Source: Verrucomicrobia bacterium ADurb.Bin006
GTDB taxonomy: Bacteria; Verrucomicrobiota; Verrucomicrobiia; Limisphaerales; J093
Direction of reading: 5' to 3'
Assembly (NCBI GenBank): GCA_002071485.1
Contig: MWFF01000035.1
Location: forward strand, 1-64,000
DNA: 64,000 nt
Each line of letters starts with the position of its first letter. Within the stretch, counting starts at the first letter, position 1. The notes under the pieces are model-generated. The model saw only the letters and a program-made list of their open reading frames with translations, did not search any database and was not told where the DNA came from. Below, in pieces: positions 1 to 8,068 of this stretch. Both the position numbers and the translations under genes were made by a program.

Positions 1-112
1 AACCACCGAGAAATCAGCCCAGGAAATCACGCAAAAATCCTTAACGGCGTTTGGGGGAGGCACCGTCAAATCCTTCGGAAAACCAAGGGGTCTGGACTGA
101 TTTTCACCCCGC

Positions 113-334
113 ATGGGATGCCAGTGGCTTCAGTTAGCCGGCCTAAAGTGCTACGGCCCCACGCGTACACAAGTCTATGAACCCATGCCCAAATGGCGTC
201 GTGGAGCCAAGCGCCCCTCCTGTTTGGACCTGGTCACACTGCTGCGCAAGCAACTGGCCGACCATCCGGTCACATTCCCGACGGCCAAAGCCCCCGCAAC
301 CTACCCCATGATGGTCGGCAGCGCCGCCGCCTGA
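113..334 (+). pseudogene. Possible transposase C-terminal remnant
   Basis: A 73-codon open frame whose middle part (KWRRGAKRPSCLDLVTLLRK) looks to me like the C-terminal stretch of transposases found in planctomycete and verrucomicrobial genomes; this is a recollection of pattern, not a search result. No catalytic part is present, and a stop codon lies in the same frame just upstream (about 98-100). The last 20 residues look unrelated, so the similarity ends near 270. It overlaps the first codons of the hsdR-like frame in another phase. If real it is an insertion scar at the edge of the restriction-gene block; it could also be chance coding. Confidence 0.3.
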
Positions 335-3153
335 GATTCTCCCCTCGCCGCCTCACACTGCCCCCCGCCAAAATCTGTCTTCAGAATGTCCAAACTCCAG
401 GCCCCTCTCCCAGTGGGAGAGGGGTGGCCGAAGGTCAGGGTAAAGGCGCGCAGCGTAGGGAGAGGGAGGATGAGGCACATTACCGAGGCGGGTTTCAGTT
501 CTCCGGGCTGGTCGAAAGGGCGCGTGAACTGCGGAAGACGAATACCCCTGCGGAGGAAGTTCTGTGGGAGTTGTTGCGCAGTCGGCGTTTTCTTGGACTG
601 AAGTTCCGTCGACAGCATCAGATTGGCGACTACCTCACTGATTTCTATTGCCAGGAGGCCAAGCTCGTAGTGGAAACCGACGGCGGTGTTCACGACCTCG
701 TGGCAGTGCAAAAGAAGGACCACAAGCGAGACGCCTACCTGAAGTCGCTTGGCTTGGAGGTGATCCGATTCAGGAACGCTCTCGTACTCGAACAACCGGA
801 AGAAGTTTTGAAGCGCCTCGCCGACGCTCTTCCCTCTCCCACTGGGAGAGGGGCCGGGGGTGAGGGCAAGACGCACAGCCGCCTGGGCGTCTTTTGGCAG
901 ACGCAGGGGGCGGGCAAGAGCTACTCGATGGTGTTCTTCGCGCAGAAGGTGCTGCGGAAGGTGCCCGGCAACTGGACGTTCGTGGGGGTGACCGACCGCA
1001 CCGAACTGGACGACCAGCTCTACAAGAACTTCGCCAGCGTCGGCGCGGTGACGGAGCCCGAGGAACGGGTCCGGGCGGACAGCGCGGAGCACTTGAAGCA
1101 GTTGTTGAGCGAGGATCACCGGTACGTGTTCACGCTGATCCAGAAGTTCAGAACCGAGCGGGGTCAGCGGTTTCCCAAGCTTTCGGGCCGGGCTGACATC
1201 ATCGTGATGACCGACGAGGCCCACCGCACGCAGTACGACATCTTCGCCATGAACATGCGGGGTGCGCTGCCGAAGGCGGCGTTCATCGGGTTCACCGGCA
1301 CGCCGCTGATCGTCGGCGAGGAGAAGACCAAGGAGGTTTTCGGCGATTACGTCAGCATCTACGACTTCAAGCAGTCGGTGGACGACGGCGCGACGGTGCC
1401 GCTGTTCTACGAGAACCGCATCCCGGAACTGCAACTCACCAACGAGCAGTTGAACGACGACATCTACCGGGTGATCGAGGAGTCCGAACTGGACGAGGAC
1501 CAGCAGCGCAAGCTGGAGCGGGTGCTGGGCCAGCAGTACCACCTGATTACCCGCGATGACCGGCTGGACCGCGTGGCAGCCGACATCGTCGAGCATTTCA
1601 CCGGACGCGGCTTCAAGGGGAAGGGGATGGTGGTCTGCATCGACAAGCTGACGGCGGTGCGGATGTACGACAAGGTGAAGGCGCAGTGGACCAAGCACGA
1701 GGCGAAACTGAACGAGTCGATGGCCAAGGCCACGCAGGAGGAACAGGACGCCATCCTCGACACGCTGAACTGGATGAAGACCACCGACATGGCGGTGGTG
1801 GTGTCACAGGCCCAGAATGAAGCCGCTGACTTCAAGGCGAAGGGCTTGGACATCACGCCGCACCGGCAGCGGATGGTGAAGGAGGACCTGGAGACGAAGT
1901 TCAAGGACCCGGACGATCCGTTCCGGCTGGTGTTCGTATGCGCCATGTGGATGACCGGGTTCGACGTGCCCAGTTGCTCGACCATCTACCTCGACAAGCC
2001 GCTGCGGAACCACACCCTGATGCAGACCATCGCCCGCGCCAACCGGGTGTTCGGCGAGAAGGTGAACGGCCTGATCGTGGATTACGTGGGCGTGTTCCAC
2101 CATTTGCAGAAGGCGCTGTCGATCTATGCCGGGGGCGGGGCAGGCGGCGGTATTGGCGGCAGGACGCCCGTCGAAGCGAAACAGCAACTCATCGCGATGC
2201 TGAAGAAGGCCATTGCCGAGGCGGTCGAGTTCTGTGCGGCGCGTGGCGTGAAGGTGGACGCGGTGTTGGTCACGAGCGGTCTGGAACGGGTGAAGGCGCT
2301 GAAGGACGTGCGGGATGCAATTCTGGTCAACGACGACTCGAAGCGGCAGTTCCTCGGTCTGGCGGCTCGGACGACAGTCGTCTATCGAGCGATACTGCCC
2401 GACACGAGCGCGAGCCAGTTCGCGCCGGCGTGCGCGTTGTTTGCCACCCTGGTCGACATGATCCGGGCGTTGCTCCCGCCCGTGGACGTTTCCGGGGTGA
2501 TGAACCAGATCGAGGGCGTGCTGGACAAGTCGATTGCGACGGCGGGGTACACGATCACGGAGAGGGCCAAGCCACTTGATTTGAGCAGGATCGACTTCGA
2601 CGCGTTGCGGAAGTTCTTCAAGAAGGCGCACAAGCGGGCGGAGATCGAGCGGTTGCGGGCAGCCATTGCGGTCAAGTTGCACGCGATGCTGGCCATAAAC
2701 CGGAGCCGGACCGACTTCTTGCAGAAATTCCAGGCGCTTATTGACGAATACAACGCGGGCTCCGCCAACGTGGAGGAGACGTACGAGCAATTGCTCCGGC
2801 TCGCCCAGAGCTTGAACGATGAGGAGCAACGGCATGTCCGCGAGCAGTTGAGCGATGAGGAACTGACTGTGTTCGACATTCTGACCAAGCCCGCCGTGGA
2901 CATCACGCCCAAGGAACGCAAGGCGGTGAAGAAGGTCGCCCAGGACATGCTGCACACCCTGAAGGCCAAGCGGTTGGTACTGGATTGGCGGAAGCGACAG
3001 CAATCACGGGCAGCGGTGCGGTTGTGCATCGAGGAGTCCCTGGACAAGCTGCCGCGGGCCTACACGCCAGACCTGTACCGAGCCAAGTGTGAGGCGGTGT
3101 ATCAGCACGTCTACGACACGTACGCGGGGGGAGATGCCGCTGGCGAGTGGTAG
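193..3153 (+). CDS. hsdR: Chimeric type I restriction HsdR motor with N-terminal DUF559 nuclease
   Basis: One uninterrupted 986-codon frame. Residues 1-70 match nothing I know. Residues about 105-210 are a DUF559 (PD-(D/E)XK, Vsr-like) nuclease: NTPAEEVLWELLRSRRF, DFYCQEAKLVVETDGGVH with E161/D163, and a late LGLEVIRF strand. From residue about 229 on it is the HsdR DEAD-like translocase: Walker A TQGAGKS at 237-243, DEAH at 341-344, FTGTP near 366, a motif VI-like QTIARANR, and a normal helical C terminus. The usual HsdR N-terminal nuclease domain (about 230-260 residues) is absent; the DUF559 domain stands in its place, bounded by two palindromes. The true start is uncertain: the ATG at 193 is simply the first; a GTG at 424 is possible. 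No hsdM or hsdS lies downstream; upstream is outside the window. It may be an inactive relic or a working nuclease-motor swap. Confidence 0.8.
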   Translation: MASWSQAPLLFGPGHTAAQATGRPSGHIPDGQSPRNLPHDGRQRRRLRFSPRRLTLPPAKICLQNVQTPGPSPSGRGVAEGQGKGAQRREREDEAHYRGGFQFSGLVERARELRKTNTPAEEVLWELLRSRRFLGLKFRRQHQIGDYLTDFYCQEAKLVVETDGGVHDLVAVQKKDHKRDAYLKSLGLEVIRFRNALVLEQPEEVLKRLADALPSPTGRGAGGEGKTHSRLGVFWQTQGAGKSYSMVFFAQKVLRKVPGNWTFVGVTDRTELDDQLYKNFASVGAVTEPEERVRADSAEHLKQLLSEDHRYVFTLIQKFRTERGQRFPKLSGRADIIVMTDEAHRTQYDIFAMNMRGALPKAAFIGFTGTPLIVGEEKTKEVFGDYVSIYDFKQSVDDGATVPLFYENRIPELQLTNEQLNDDIYRVIEESELDEDQQRKLERVLGQQYHLITRDDRLDRVAADIVEHFTGRGFKGKGMVVCIDKLTAVRMYDKVKAQWTKHEAKLNESMAKATQEEQDAILDTLNWMKTTDMAVVVSQAQNEAADFKAKGLDITPHRQRMVKEDLETKFKDPDDPFRLVFVCAMWMTGFDVPSCSTIYLDKPLRNHTLMQTIARANRVFGEKVNGLIVDYVGVFHHLQKALSIYAGGGAGGGIGGRTPVEAKQQLIAMLKKAIAEAVEFCAARGVKVDAVLVTSGLERVKALKDVRDAILVNDDSKRQFLGLAARTTVVYRAILPDTSASQFAPACALFATLVDMIRALLPPVDVSGVMNQIEGVLDKSIATAGYTITERAKPLDLSRIDFDALRKFFKKAHKRAEIERLRAAIAVKLHAMLAINRSRTDFLQKFQALIDEYNAGSANVEETYEQLLRLAQSLNDEEQRHVREQLSDEELTVFDILTKPAVDITPKERKAVKKVAQDMLHTLKAKRLVLDWRKRQQSRAAVRLCIEESLDKLPRAYTPDLYRAKCEAVYQHVYDTYAGGDAAGEW
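402..424. repeat. REP-like palindrome, left copy
   Basis: CCCCTCTCCC-AGT-GGGAGAGGGG: perfect 10-bp arms around a 3-nt loop. In the hsdR frame it encodes PSPSGRG. The same core recurs at 832-852. Confidence 0.85.
832..852. repeat. REP-like palindrome, right copy
   Basis: CCCTCTCCC-ACT-GGGAGAGGG: perfect 9-bp arms, one loop base different from the left copy. It encodes PSPTGRG in frame and ends only about 16 codons before the HsdR Walker A motif. Confidence 0.85.
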
Positions 3154-3447
3154 GGCGGATTATCCCGCAACGCCCGTTTTGTTTCAAACGGTATCACGGA
3201 CAGCCCGACTGCTGCCGTCGAGGGACCCGGCGCCCGATCGCTGTTTCAAAACGATGCAGGGTGCCACAGGTTGACTGAAAATGAGGCGGAGGTGCGAGGC
3301 GGAACGACCGGGAGCGAGTTAGCACCGCAGGGAGCATGGTCGATGATGTTCATACCATTCGCACTGTTGCCCTTTGTTTCAACTGATTGGGACTGTCCCG
3401 TCTTTGTCCCGTCCAATGGAAAACCATCGCCAGAAGCCCACAGAAAC

Positions 3448-3797
3448 TGGTGGAGGCGGCGGGAGTTGAACCCGCGTCCCTGACAGAAACCCCAGCCGCG
3501 ACTACATGCTTAGCCGGAGGTAAAGTCTCGGCGAACGGTTACGCTCCGGCGCGACCCGCCCACCCAGCCCGCTGCAAAAGTTTCGGTCAGCCGCGCAGCC
3601 GGCGCCACGGCCAACCTACCCTGCTGTTGCGTTCGTCCACCCTAGCAGGTGTCAAGCGGCGAACGTCGCGGACTTAGGCCGCGAGGGCCAATTCAGTATT
3701 GGCTGTTTTGTTTTGACCCGATGATTAACGAGGCCAACGGATCGTCCTCGGCATGCCGCCTCTGGCGCGTCTTCCAGGTCGAAACCAGTACGCCCCC
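3448..3797 (-). ncRNA. ssrA: tmRNA (transfer-messenger RNA)
   Basis: Read on the minus strand this 350-nt RNA starts GGGGGCG and ends CGCCUCC-A-CCA, giving a 7-bp acceptor stem with a G-U wobble at the third pair, the identity element for alanyl-tRNA synthetase. The 3' part carries a normal T-arm (GGGUUCAACUCCC). The 5' part continues with ...CUGGUUUCGACCUGG, as in other tmRNAs, and an internal reading frame for the degradation tag lies at 3674-3703. It rescues stalled ribosomes with SmpB. CCA is encoded. The 3' end faces the restriction-gene block at lower coordinates, which fits ssrA as an island integration site; no second copy of the 3' end is seen between 1 and 3447. Confidence 0.96.
3674..3703 (-). 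other. tmRNA proteolysis tag ORF (ANTELALAA)
   Basis: On the minus strand the codons GCC AAT ACT GAA TTG GCC CTC GCG GCC TAA read ANTELALAA-stop. The ELALAA end resembles the tag I remember for Verrucomicrobium (ANSNELALAA) and supports the assignment to that phylum. Confidence 0.9.
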
Positions 3798-3857
3798 ATC
3801 GCAGCGATGCACACCATCGGCCATCGCACCCCGCAGGTCAAGCGCCAGGGTGAAAGG

Positions 3858-4661
3858 TCAGGGCAGCAGGATGTCAGGACGCAGCCGCCCGATGACATGC
3901 GCCGGCATCCGCGCGTCGATCGAACCGGCGAGTGGCGGCTCGGACGCCACATGGCCGTCGCAGAACACGACGTTTGCGCGGCGCGCATGGCGGAAGTGAA
4001 CCGTGGGTTCGCTGGCATTGATGTAATAGAACTCTTCGAGCATCGGATTCTCGGGCGAGGCCGGCGATTGAAAGGTGTTCACTTGAGCGGCGTCCGCCAG
4101 CAGCGCGACCTCCGAGGGACGCGCCAGGTGCGGAATCCGAACCGGAGGCTGCGAGGCCGGGGATGAGAGGTGGAAGTTGTACCCGTATCCGTAGGCCGCT
4201 CCGGACGCCTTGAGCTTGAAGGCGGCCAGCGCGTAGTTCAGGCTCGGACACGTTTCCACGCCCCTTCCCCCCAGGTAGGGGAAGAGCGCGCCCGTCGCCG
4301 GATCGAAGTCGCGCGCGCCCTCAGCGCCCCGCGCCAGCCAGCCGAACCAGTAGAGATCGCCGCCGTTGGTCGCGACACTGCGATAGCGGAATGCACAGCC
4401 GTCGTGGTCGTCCCAATACATCTGAGCCGCCAGGCCGAGCTGGTGGAGGTTGTTGACGCAGGCCAGGCGCTGGGCCGCCGCGCGACTGCGGGAGATGACC
4501 GGCAACAAGAGCGCCGCCAGAATGCCAACGATGGCCAGCACCACAAGCAACTCGATGAGCGTGAATCCCGATGCCAGGTCCCGCGAAGCCTTCTTAGGGT
4601 CTGTGCATAAATTACTTTCGATCAATTTTTTGCACAGACCCTTAGATAGACCGCATTTCAT
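3858..4661 (-). CDS. Type II secretion-like pseudopilin, H-X9-DG family
   Basis: 267 residues. A prepilin leader ends in G before [20 protein letters not shown], the class III signal and hydrophobic alpha-1 helix cleaved and methylated by the prepilin peptidase. The C-terminal half carries the H-X9-DG signature ([13 protein letters not shown]) of a large verrucomicrobial/planctomycete family. Such proteins are inner-membrane pseudopilins; their individual roles are unknown. The 32-residue leader is long because its first part is encoded by the palindromic element at 4594-4644. The ATG at 4661 lies 12 nt after the stop of the upstream exported protein, so the two may share the riboswitch-controlled transcript. 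Confidence 0.9.
   Translation of the reverse strand: MKCGLSKGLCKKLIESNLCTDPKKASRDLASGFTLIELLVVLAIVGILAALLLPVISRSRAAAQRLACVNNLHQLGLAAQMYWDDHDGCAFRYRSVATNGGDLYWFGWLARGAEGARDFDPATGALFPYLGGRGVETCPSLNYALAAFKLKASGAAYGYGYNFHLSSPASQPPVRIPHLARPSEVALLADAAQVNTFQSPASPENPMLEEFYYINASEPTVHFRHARRANVVFCDGHVASEPPLAGSIDARMPAHVIGRLRPDILLP
4594..4644. repeat. GGGTCTGTGCA inverted repeat, full copy
   Basis: Arms AGGGTCTGTGCATAAATT and AATTTTTTGCACAGACCCT pair over about 18 nt with one or two mismatches around a short loop. It sits inside the leader codons of the pseudopilin. One arm recurs almost exactly at 41087-41113 and a degraded copy at 54058-54106. Confidence 0.8.
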
Positions 4662-4673
4662 GCTGGCGCTCGT

Positions 4674-5783
4674 CTACTGACTGTTCGCACGAATCCGGTA
4701 GAAGGAGCGATCGGACGCCGGATGCGGATCGGTCAGAGCCTGGCGTCGGCCGGTTCCATCACTGGGCCCGTCGATGGCGGACCAGGCGCGCAGGTCGGAC
4801 GAAGCCTCGATGGTGTACTCCCATCCCAACCACCCAGTGAATTCGGCGCGCCATGCGCCCTCGATCCAACCGCCCCGGAAGCGGCGGATCGGCGGGGGCG
4901 GCACTTCGAGCAGAATCCCGTCGATCCGGCCATGTGCAAGAACGGAGCCTGACCAGTCTGGGTCCTGGCCGGCATCGCTGTAACTGCTGATGGCAAGGGC
5001 ATCGACGGCGAAATCCCCAAACGTTTCCGGGATGGTGACCGGAGCCAAAGAGAACCTCTGGTCGCCCAACACCATCTCGAATTCCATCCTCTGCGCGGAC
5101 GCTCGGTAATCCAGGACGAAGCGATAAGAGGTGCCGATTTGCAGGTCGCAGGCGGGATTGTTCCAAGAGGTGTTGTGACTCGGGTTTGCCCAGGCATTGC
5201 TTTCCGATACGATGACTGCTGCCACGGTCGTTCCGTAGCCTGATTCCGGGAAGTAATTCCATTCCACCAGATTGGGCGAATCCATGCCGGTGCCGCGCCG
5301 GAAAGCCGGGTCCGTGGCCTGAGCCAGGTTCACCAAGCCCAGCGCAAGCTGGAATGCATACGGTTTGCCCGGCGTCGTCCCGACGGCGATGTCATCGAGG
5401 GTGAAGGTGAACTCGATCCGGAAATCGTCGTCCCGCGTGAGCCATGTGCCGAGGGGGAGGTAGTAATAGCTGTTCGATCGGGCCGAGTCCCATGTGACAG
5501 CCAGACACCCGGCGTCGGCGTCCCAGCGAAACAACGAGGCATCTCCGAAGACCCGCCAGCCGGCGTCGGCCGGGTTGCTGCTGAAGTCCGTTTCGATGCG
5601 CGACGGCGGCGGTCCGGCCTGCGGGACCCGGAGGACGAACAGGAAACCGGCGGCCAGAATCAATCCGAACAAGGGCGCTCGAGCCATCCGCAACCGCGGT
5701 TGTTTTGATGACGGAGGAGGGCGCATTGCCGATCCCGGAAGGTGACGTCCCATCTTGTCCGCACGCTCACTTGTGCCAAACAC
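4674..5783 (-). CDS. Exported protein of unknown role, riboswitch-controlled
   Basis: 369 residues from a GTG at 5783, chosen because AAAGG lies 7-9 nt upstream and no later start has a comparable site. An N-terminal anchor (FGLILAAGFLFVLRV) is followed by a beta-rich region with many aromatic and Asp/Asn residues, like concanavalin-type jelly-rolls, and by a C-terminal module (YTIEASSDLRAWSAIDG ... SFYRIRAN) common at the end of verrucomicrobial secreted proteins. I do not recognise a catalytic motif. It is the first gene after the cobalamin riboswitch and its terminator, and it lies directly upstream of the pseudopilin. Why a B12 sensor should control it is not clear; a B12-scavenging surface role is one guess. 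Confidence 0.75.
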   Translation of the reverse strand: MFGTSERADKMGRHLPGSAMRPPPSSKQPRLRMARAPLFGLILAAGFLFVLRVPQAGPPPSRIETDFSSNPADAGWRVFGDASLFRWDADAGCLAVTWDSARSNSYYYLPLGTWLTRDDDFRIEFTFTLDDIAVGTTPGKPYAFQLALGLVNLAQATDPAFRRGTGMDSPNLVEWNYFPESGYGTTVAAVIVSESNAWANPSHNTSWNNPACDLQIGTSYRFVLDYRASAQRMEFEMVLGDQRFSLAPVTIPETFGDFAVDALAISSYSDAGQDPDWSGSVLAHGRIDGILLEVPPPPIRRFRGGWIEGAWRAEFTGWLGWEYTIEASSDLRAWSAIDGPSDGTGRRQALTDPHPASDRSFYRIRANSQ

Positions 5784-5874
5784 TGCAATTCCTTTCTCTT
5801 GGCCGCCCGAGACCGGGGCCTGGAACCGCGGCGCGGGCGGGCGGTAACCCACCGAGACCAGCGCGGAAGGTGGC

Positions 5875-5916
5875 AAAGCAAAAGCCTTCACCCTCCGCCC
5901 AACGGAGAATGAAGGC
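5875..5916 (-). terminator. Intrinsic terminator behind the cobalamin aptamer
   Basis: On the minus strand GCCTTCA..CTCCG pairs with CGGAG..TGAAGGC (7 bp plus 5 bp with a small internal loop) and is followed by TTTTGCTTT. It lies between the aptamer and the start codon, so it is the likely expression platform or a default terminator. A second hairpin (GATCCCGC-CGT-GCGGGATC) lies just after the aptamer. Confidence 0.7.
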
Positions 5917-6008
5917 ATTCACACGTCCGCTCGAAAACCGTTCGAGCCACTGGCCTCATCCTTCTTTTGGTCGAAGAAGTTGATCCCGCACGGCGGGATC
6001 CGACGAGC

Positions 6009-6161
6009 ACGACCCAAACGATATCCTGACTGAGGGCTTCCGACCTTGCTCCCGCCTTCCCGAACGCACCGAAGCGCATCCAGTGGCCTCTGGGAGCTCG
6101 TAGCCCGACACAGTGGCGCAACCGTCCCCGATTCTCACGGGGTTCCCTGACTTTGGGTCGT
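6009..6161 (-). promoter_or_regulatory. Cobalamin riboswitch (AdoCbl/B12 aptamer)
   Basis: On the minus strand the RNA opens with ACGACCCAAA and closes with TTTGGGTCGT, a perfect 10-bp P1 helix. Between them are the family's conserved blocks: AGGGAA, GTGAGAATCGGGGAC, GCGCCACTGT, and AGTCAGGATAtcG near the 3' side, corresponding to the B12 box. Cobalamin riboswitches usually repress B12 transport or synthesis genes when the cofactor is plentiful. Here the next gene downstream encodes an exported protein of unknown role. Confidence 0.88.
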
Positions 6162-6206
6162 TGCAAGATGATCTCGACGATCATCTCCATTCAAAGAACA
6201 GAGATA

Positions 6207-6235
6207 TTGTTATGGCGGGCTCCCTGATGTGGCAA
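6207..6235 (-). promoter_or_regulatory. Candidate promoter of the riboswitch transcript
   Basis: On the minus strand TTGCCA (6230-6235) and TAACAA (6207-6212) are 17 nt apart, about 45 nt before the aptamer. The -35 matches 5 of 6 consensus bases, the -10 only 3. Confidence 0.3.
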
Positions 6236-6488
6236 GAATAATCGATTGAAGAACCGCAGCGGAAGCGCCAATCCATGAATGCGATAAGGCCAGTGGGGGG
6301 CCGCTTCGTCCCCGATCAATGGAACCGCCGCATCTGTTTGCGGGCGACGAGGACACCGCCCCTCCACTGCTCTGCTCGTGCGCACGAAGGTGTTGGAGCG
6401 GTTCGTCCCGCGCCATCGCGAGTGAATCCGGTGTTTGCCGGCGACGTGCCCTGTCTGCCTGCCGGCGGGCAGGCGTCCCCGCTCCACT
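6236..6488. other. Intergenic stretch with decayed repeat
   Basis: No gene is supported between the riboswitch promoter and the end of the sugar transporter. The stretch GTCTGCCTGCCGGCGGGCAGGC near 6450-6480 resembles the core of the GGTGCAT-ended repeat family, so this may be a decayed copy. Confidence 0.35.
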
Positions 6489-8003
6489 TCATGAATCGGC
6501 CTCGCGCCCAGACCGATCGACCAGCTCGCGCTCGATTTGTTCGAGCGATTTTCCCTTGGTCTCCGGCAGGCGGAGCCAAAGCACTGCGAATCCCGTGGCG
6601 CAGATCGCCGCGTAGATCCAAAACGTGTAGGACACGCCGAGCAGGGTCTTGAAGATCGGGAACGTGTAGGTGAGCAGGAAACAGGCGATCCAGAGGGCGC
6701 CAACGGCGATCGACATCGCGGTGCCGCGGACGCGGTTGGGGAAGATCTCGGAGATGAGCACCCAGACCACCGGCGCCAGCGACATCGAGTACGTGCCAAT
6801 GGCCGCCAGAACCAAGGCGAGGAAGAGGATGGGGGGGACCGGCGTGCCCGCTCCTTTGATGTGATAACAGGCCCCGATCGCCAGGTAGATGAGCGCCAAG
6901 CCCGCCGCCCCGAACAGCATCAGCGGCCTGCGCCCCAACCGGTCCACGGTGAACAGAGCCACGAAGACGAAGACCAGGTTGACCACGCCTGTGGCGACGA
7001 TGTTGGTGAGGGCGTCGTTGAGGTTGAAGCCGGCCTGGGCGAAGATCTCGCTGGCGTAATTGAAGATGACATTGATGCCGCACCATTGCTGGAACACCGC
7101 CAGGAAGATCCCCAGGCCCAGCACGACCAGCACCCGCCGATCGAGCAGTTCGCCCAAACGAACGCGCCTGTCTTCGCTCGTCAAAGTCGCTTGAATCTCA
7201 GCCATCGCCGCCGACGCGTAGGACGCGCCGCCAATGCGCGAGAGGACCCTCTCCGCCCGACGGCCCGTTCCGGCTTTGCAGAGCCAGCGCGGGCTTTCCG
7301 GCACGAACAGGGCGCTGACAAAGAACAGCAGCGACGGCACTGCGCAGGCTCCAAACATCCAGCGCCAGCCGCGCGTCACGTTCCACGACGCCGCGAATGC
7401 GTCCGCGGCCATCCCATCCGGGATCGGGCGGGCGATGCACCAGTTCACAAATTGCGCGGCCAGGATGCCGATGACGATCGTGAGCTGGTTGATGGCGACA
7501 AGCAGCCCGCGCTGTGTGGCGGGGGCGATCTCGGAGATGTACAACGGGGAGATGTTCGACGCCAGCCCGATGCTCACGCCACCCATGATCCGCCACGTGA
7601 CGAACACCGGGAAGCTCTGGGCAAAGGCGATTCCAAGCGACGACGCCACGAAGTTGAACGCCGCCAGGATAAGGATCGGTTTGCGTCCGAATCGGTCGCT
7701 CAAAGGTCCGGACACAATCGCGCCGACCAGGCACCCGAGGAGCGCGCAACTTTGCGCCCAGCCCACCGGAGAGATCGCGTTGGTTCTGAGCTTGGCCCAG
7801 AAACCGGACTCGGCGGCGACGGCTTGGGCCGTGTCCTTGAGTTGGAAGAAGGCCTCGTAGAACTTCGCTGCCCCGCCGATCACCACCCAATCGTAACCGA
7901 ACAGCAGGCCGCCCAGCGCAGCCACGAGACAGATGGTCCAGATGTAACGTGTGTTGAGACGCGCTTCGAGATTCGAACCGGAGGCGGTCGTGGCGGTGAT
8001 CAT
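6489..8003 (-). CDS. MFS sugar porter (SP family)
   Basis: 504 residues, twelve predicted membrane helices, normal for the sugar porter (XylE/GLUT-like) family. Family marks in order: GGLLFGYDWVVIGG in helix 1, SDRFGRKP between helices 2 and 3, PESPRWL after helix 6, VDRLGRRPLML in the second half, and VPETKGKS-like LPETKGKSLEQIE at the C terminus. It should import a monosaccharide or polyol by H+ symport across the inner membrane; the substrate cannot be read off. The ATG at 8003 (MITATTASGSNLEARLNTRYIW) was chosen because the upstream in-frame codons fall in a repeat. It appears to be a single-gene unit. Confidence 0.9.
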   Translation of the reverse strand: MITATTASGSNLEARLNTRYIWTICLVAALGGLLFGYDWVVIGGAAKFYEAFFQLKDTAQAVAAESGFWAKLRTNAISPVGWAQSCALLGCLVGAIVSGPLSDRFGRKPILILAAFNFVASSLGIAFAQSFPVFVTWRIMGGVSIGLASNISPLYISEIAPATQRGLLVAINQLTIVIGILAAQFVNWCIARPIPDGMAADAFAASWNVTRGWRWMFGACAVPSLLFFVSALFVPESPRWLCKAGTGRRAERVLSRIGGASYASAAMAEIQATLTSEDRRVRLGELLDRRVLVVLGLGIFLAVFQQWCGINVIFNYASEIFAQAGFNLNDALTNIVATGVVNLVFVFVALFTVDRLGRRPLMLFGAAGLALIYLAIGACYHIKGAGTPVPPILFLALVLAAIGTYSMSLAPVVWVLISEIFPNRVRGTAMSIAVGALWIACFLLTYTFPIFKTLLGVSYTFWIYAAICATGFAVLWLRLPETKGKSLEQIERELVDRSGREADS

Positions 8004-8068
8004 CGGCCCCGCAGTGTGCCGGGGGCGCCGGAGAAAGCAAGGCGCGAGGCCTCGCCCGGTTGTCTGCT

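Larger units (their letters stand above)
402..852 (+). mobile_element. DUF559 nuclease cassette bounded by matching palindromes
   Basis: Two near-identical palindromes (402-424 and 832-852) bracket the DUF559-coding stretch with no stop codon, so the whole block is readable in phase with the hsdR remainder. Each palindrome is followed on the same side by a G-rich tail (GGTGGCCGAAGG... and GGCCGGGGGTGAGGG), so they are direct repeats rather than simple inverted ends. I recall small DUF559 ORFs with such CTCTCCC/GGGAGAG repeats in many high-GC genomes; that they form a mobile unit is inference. Confidence 0.5.
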
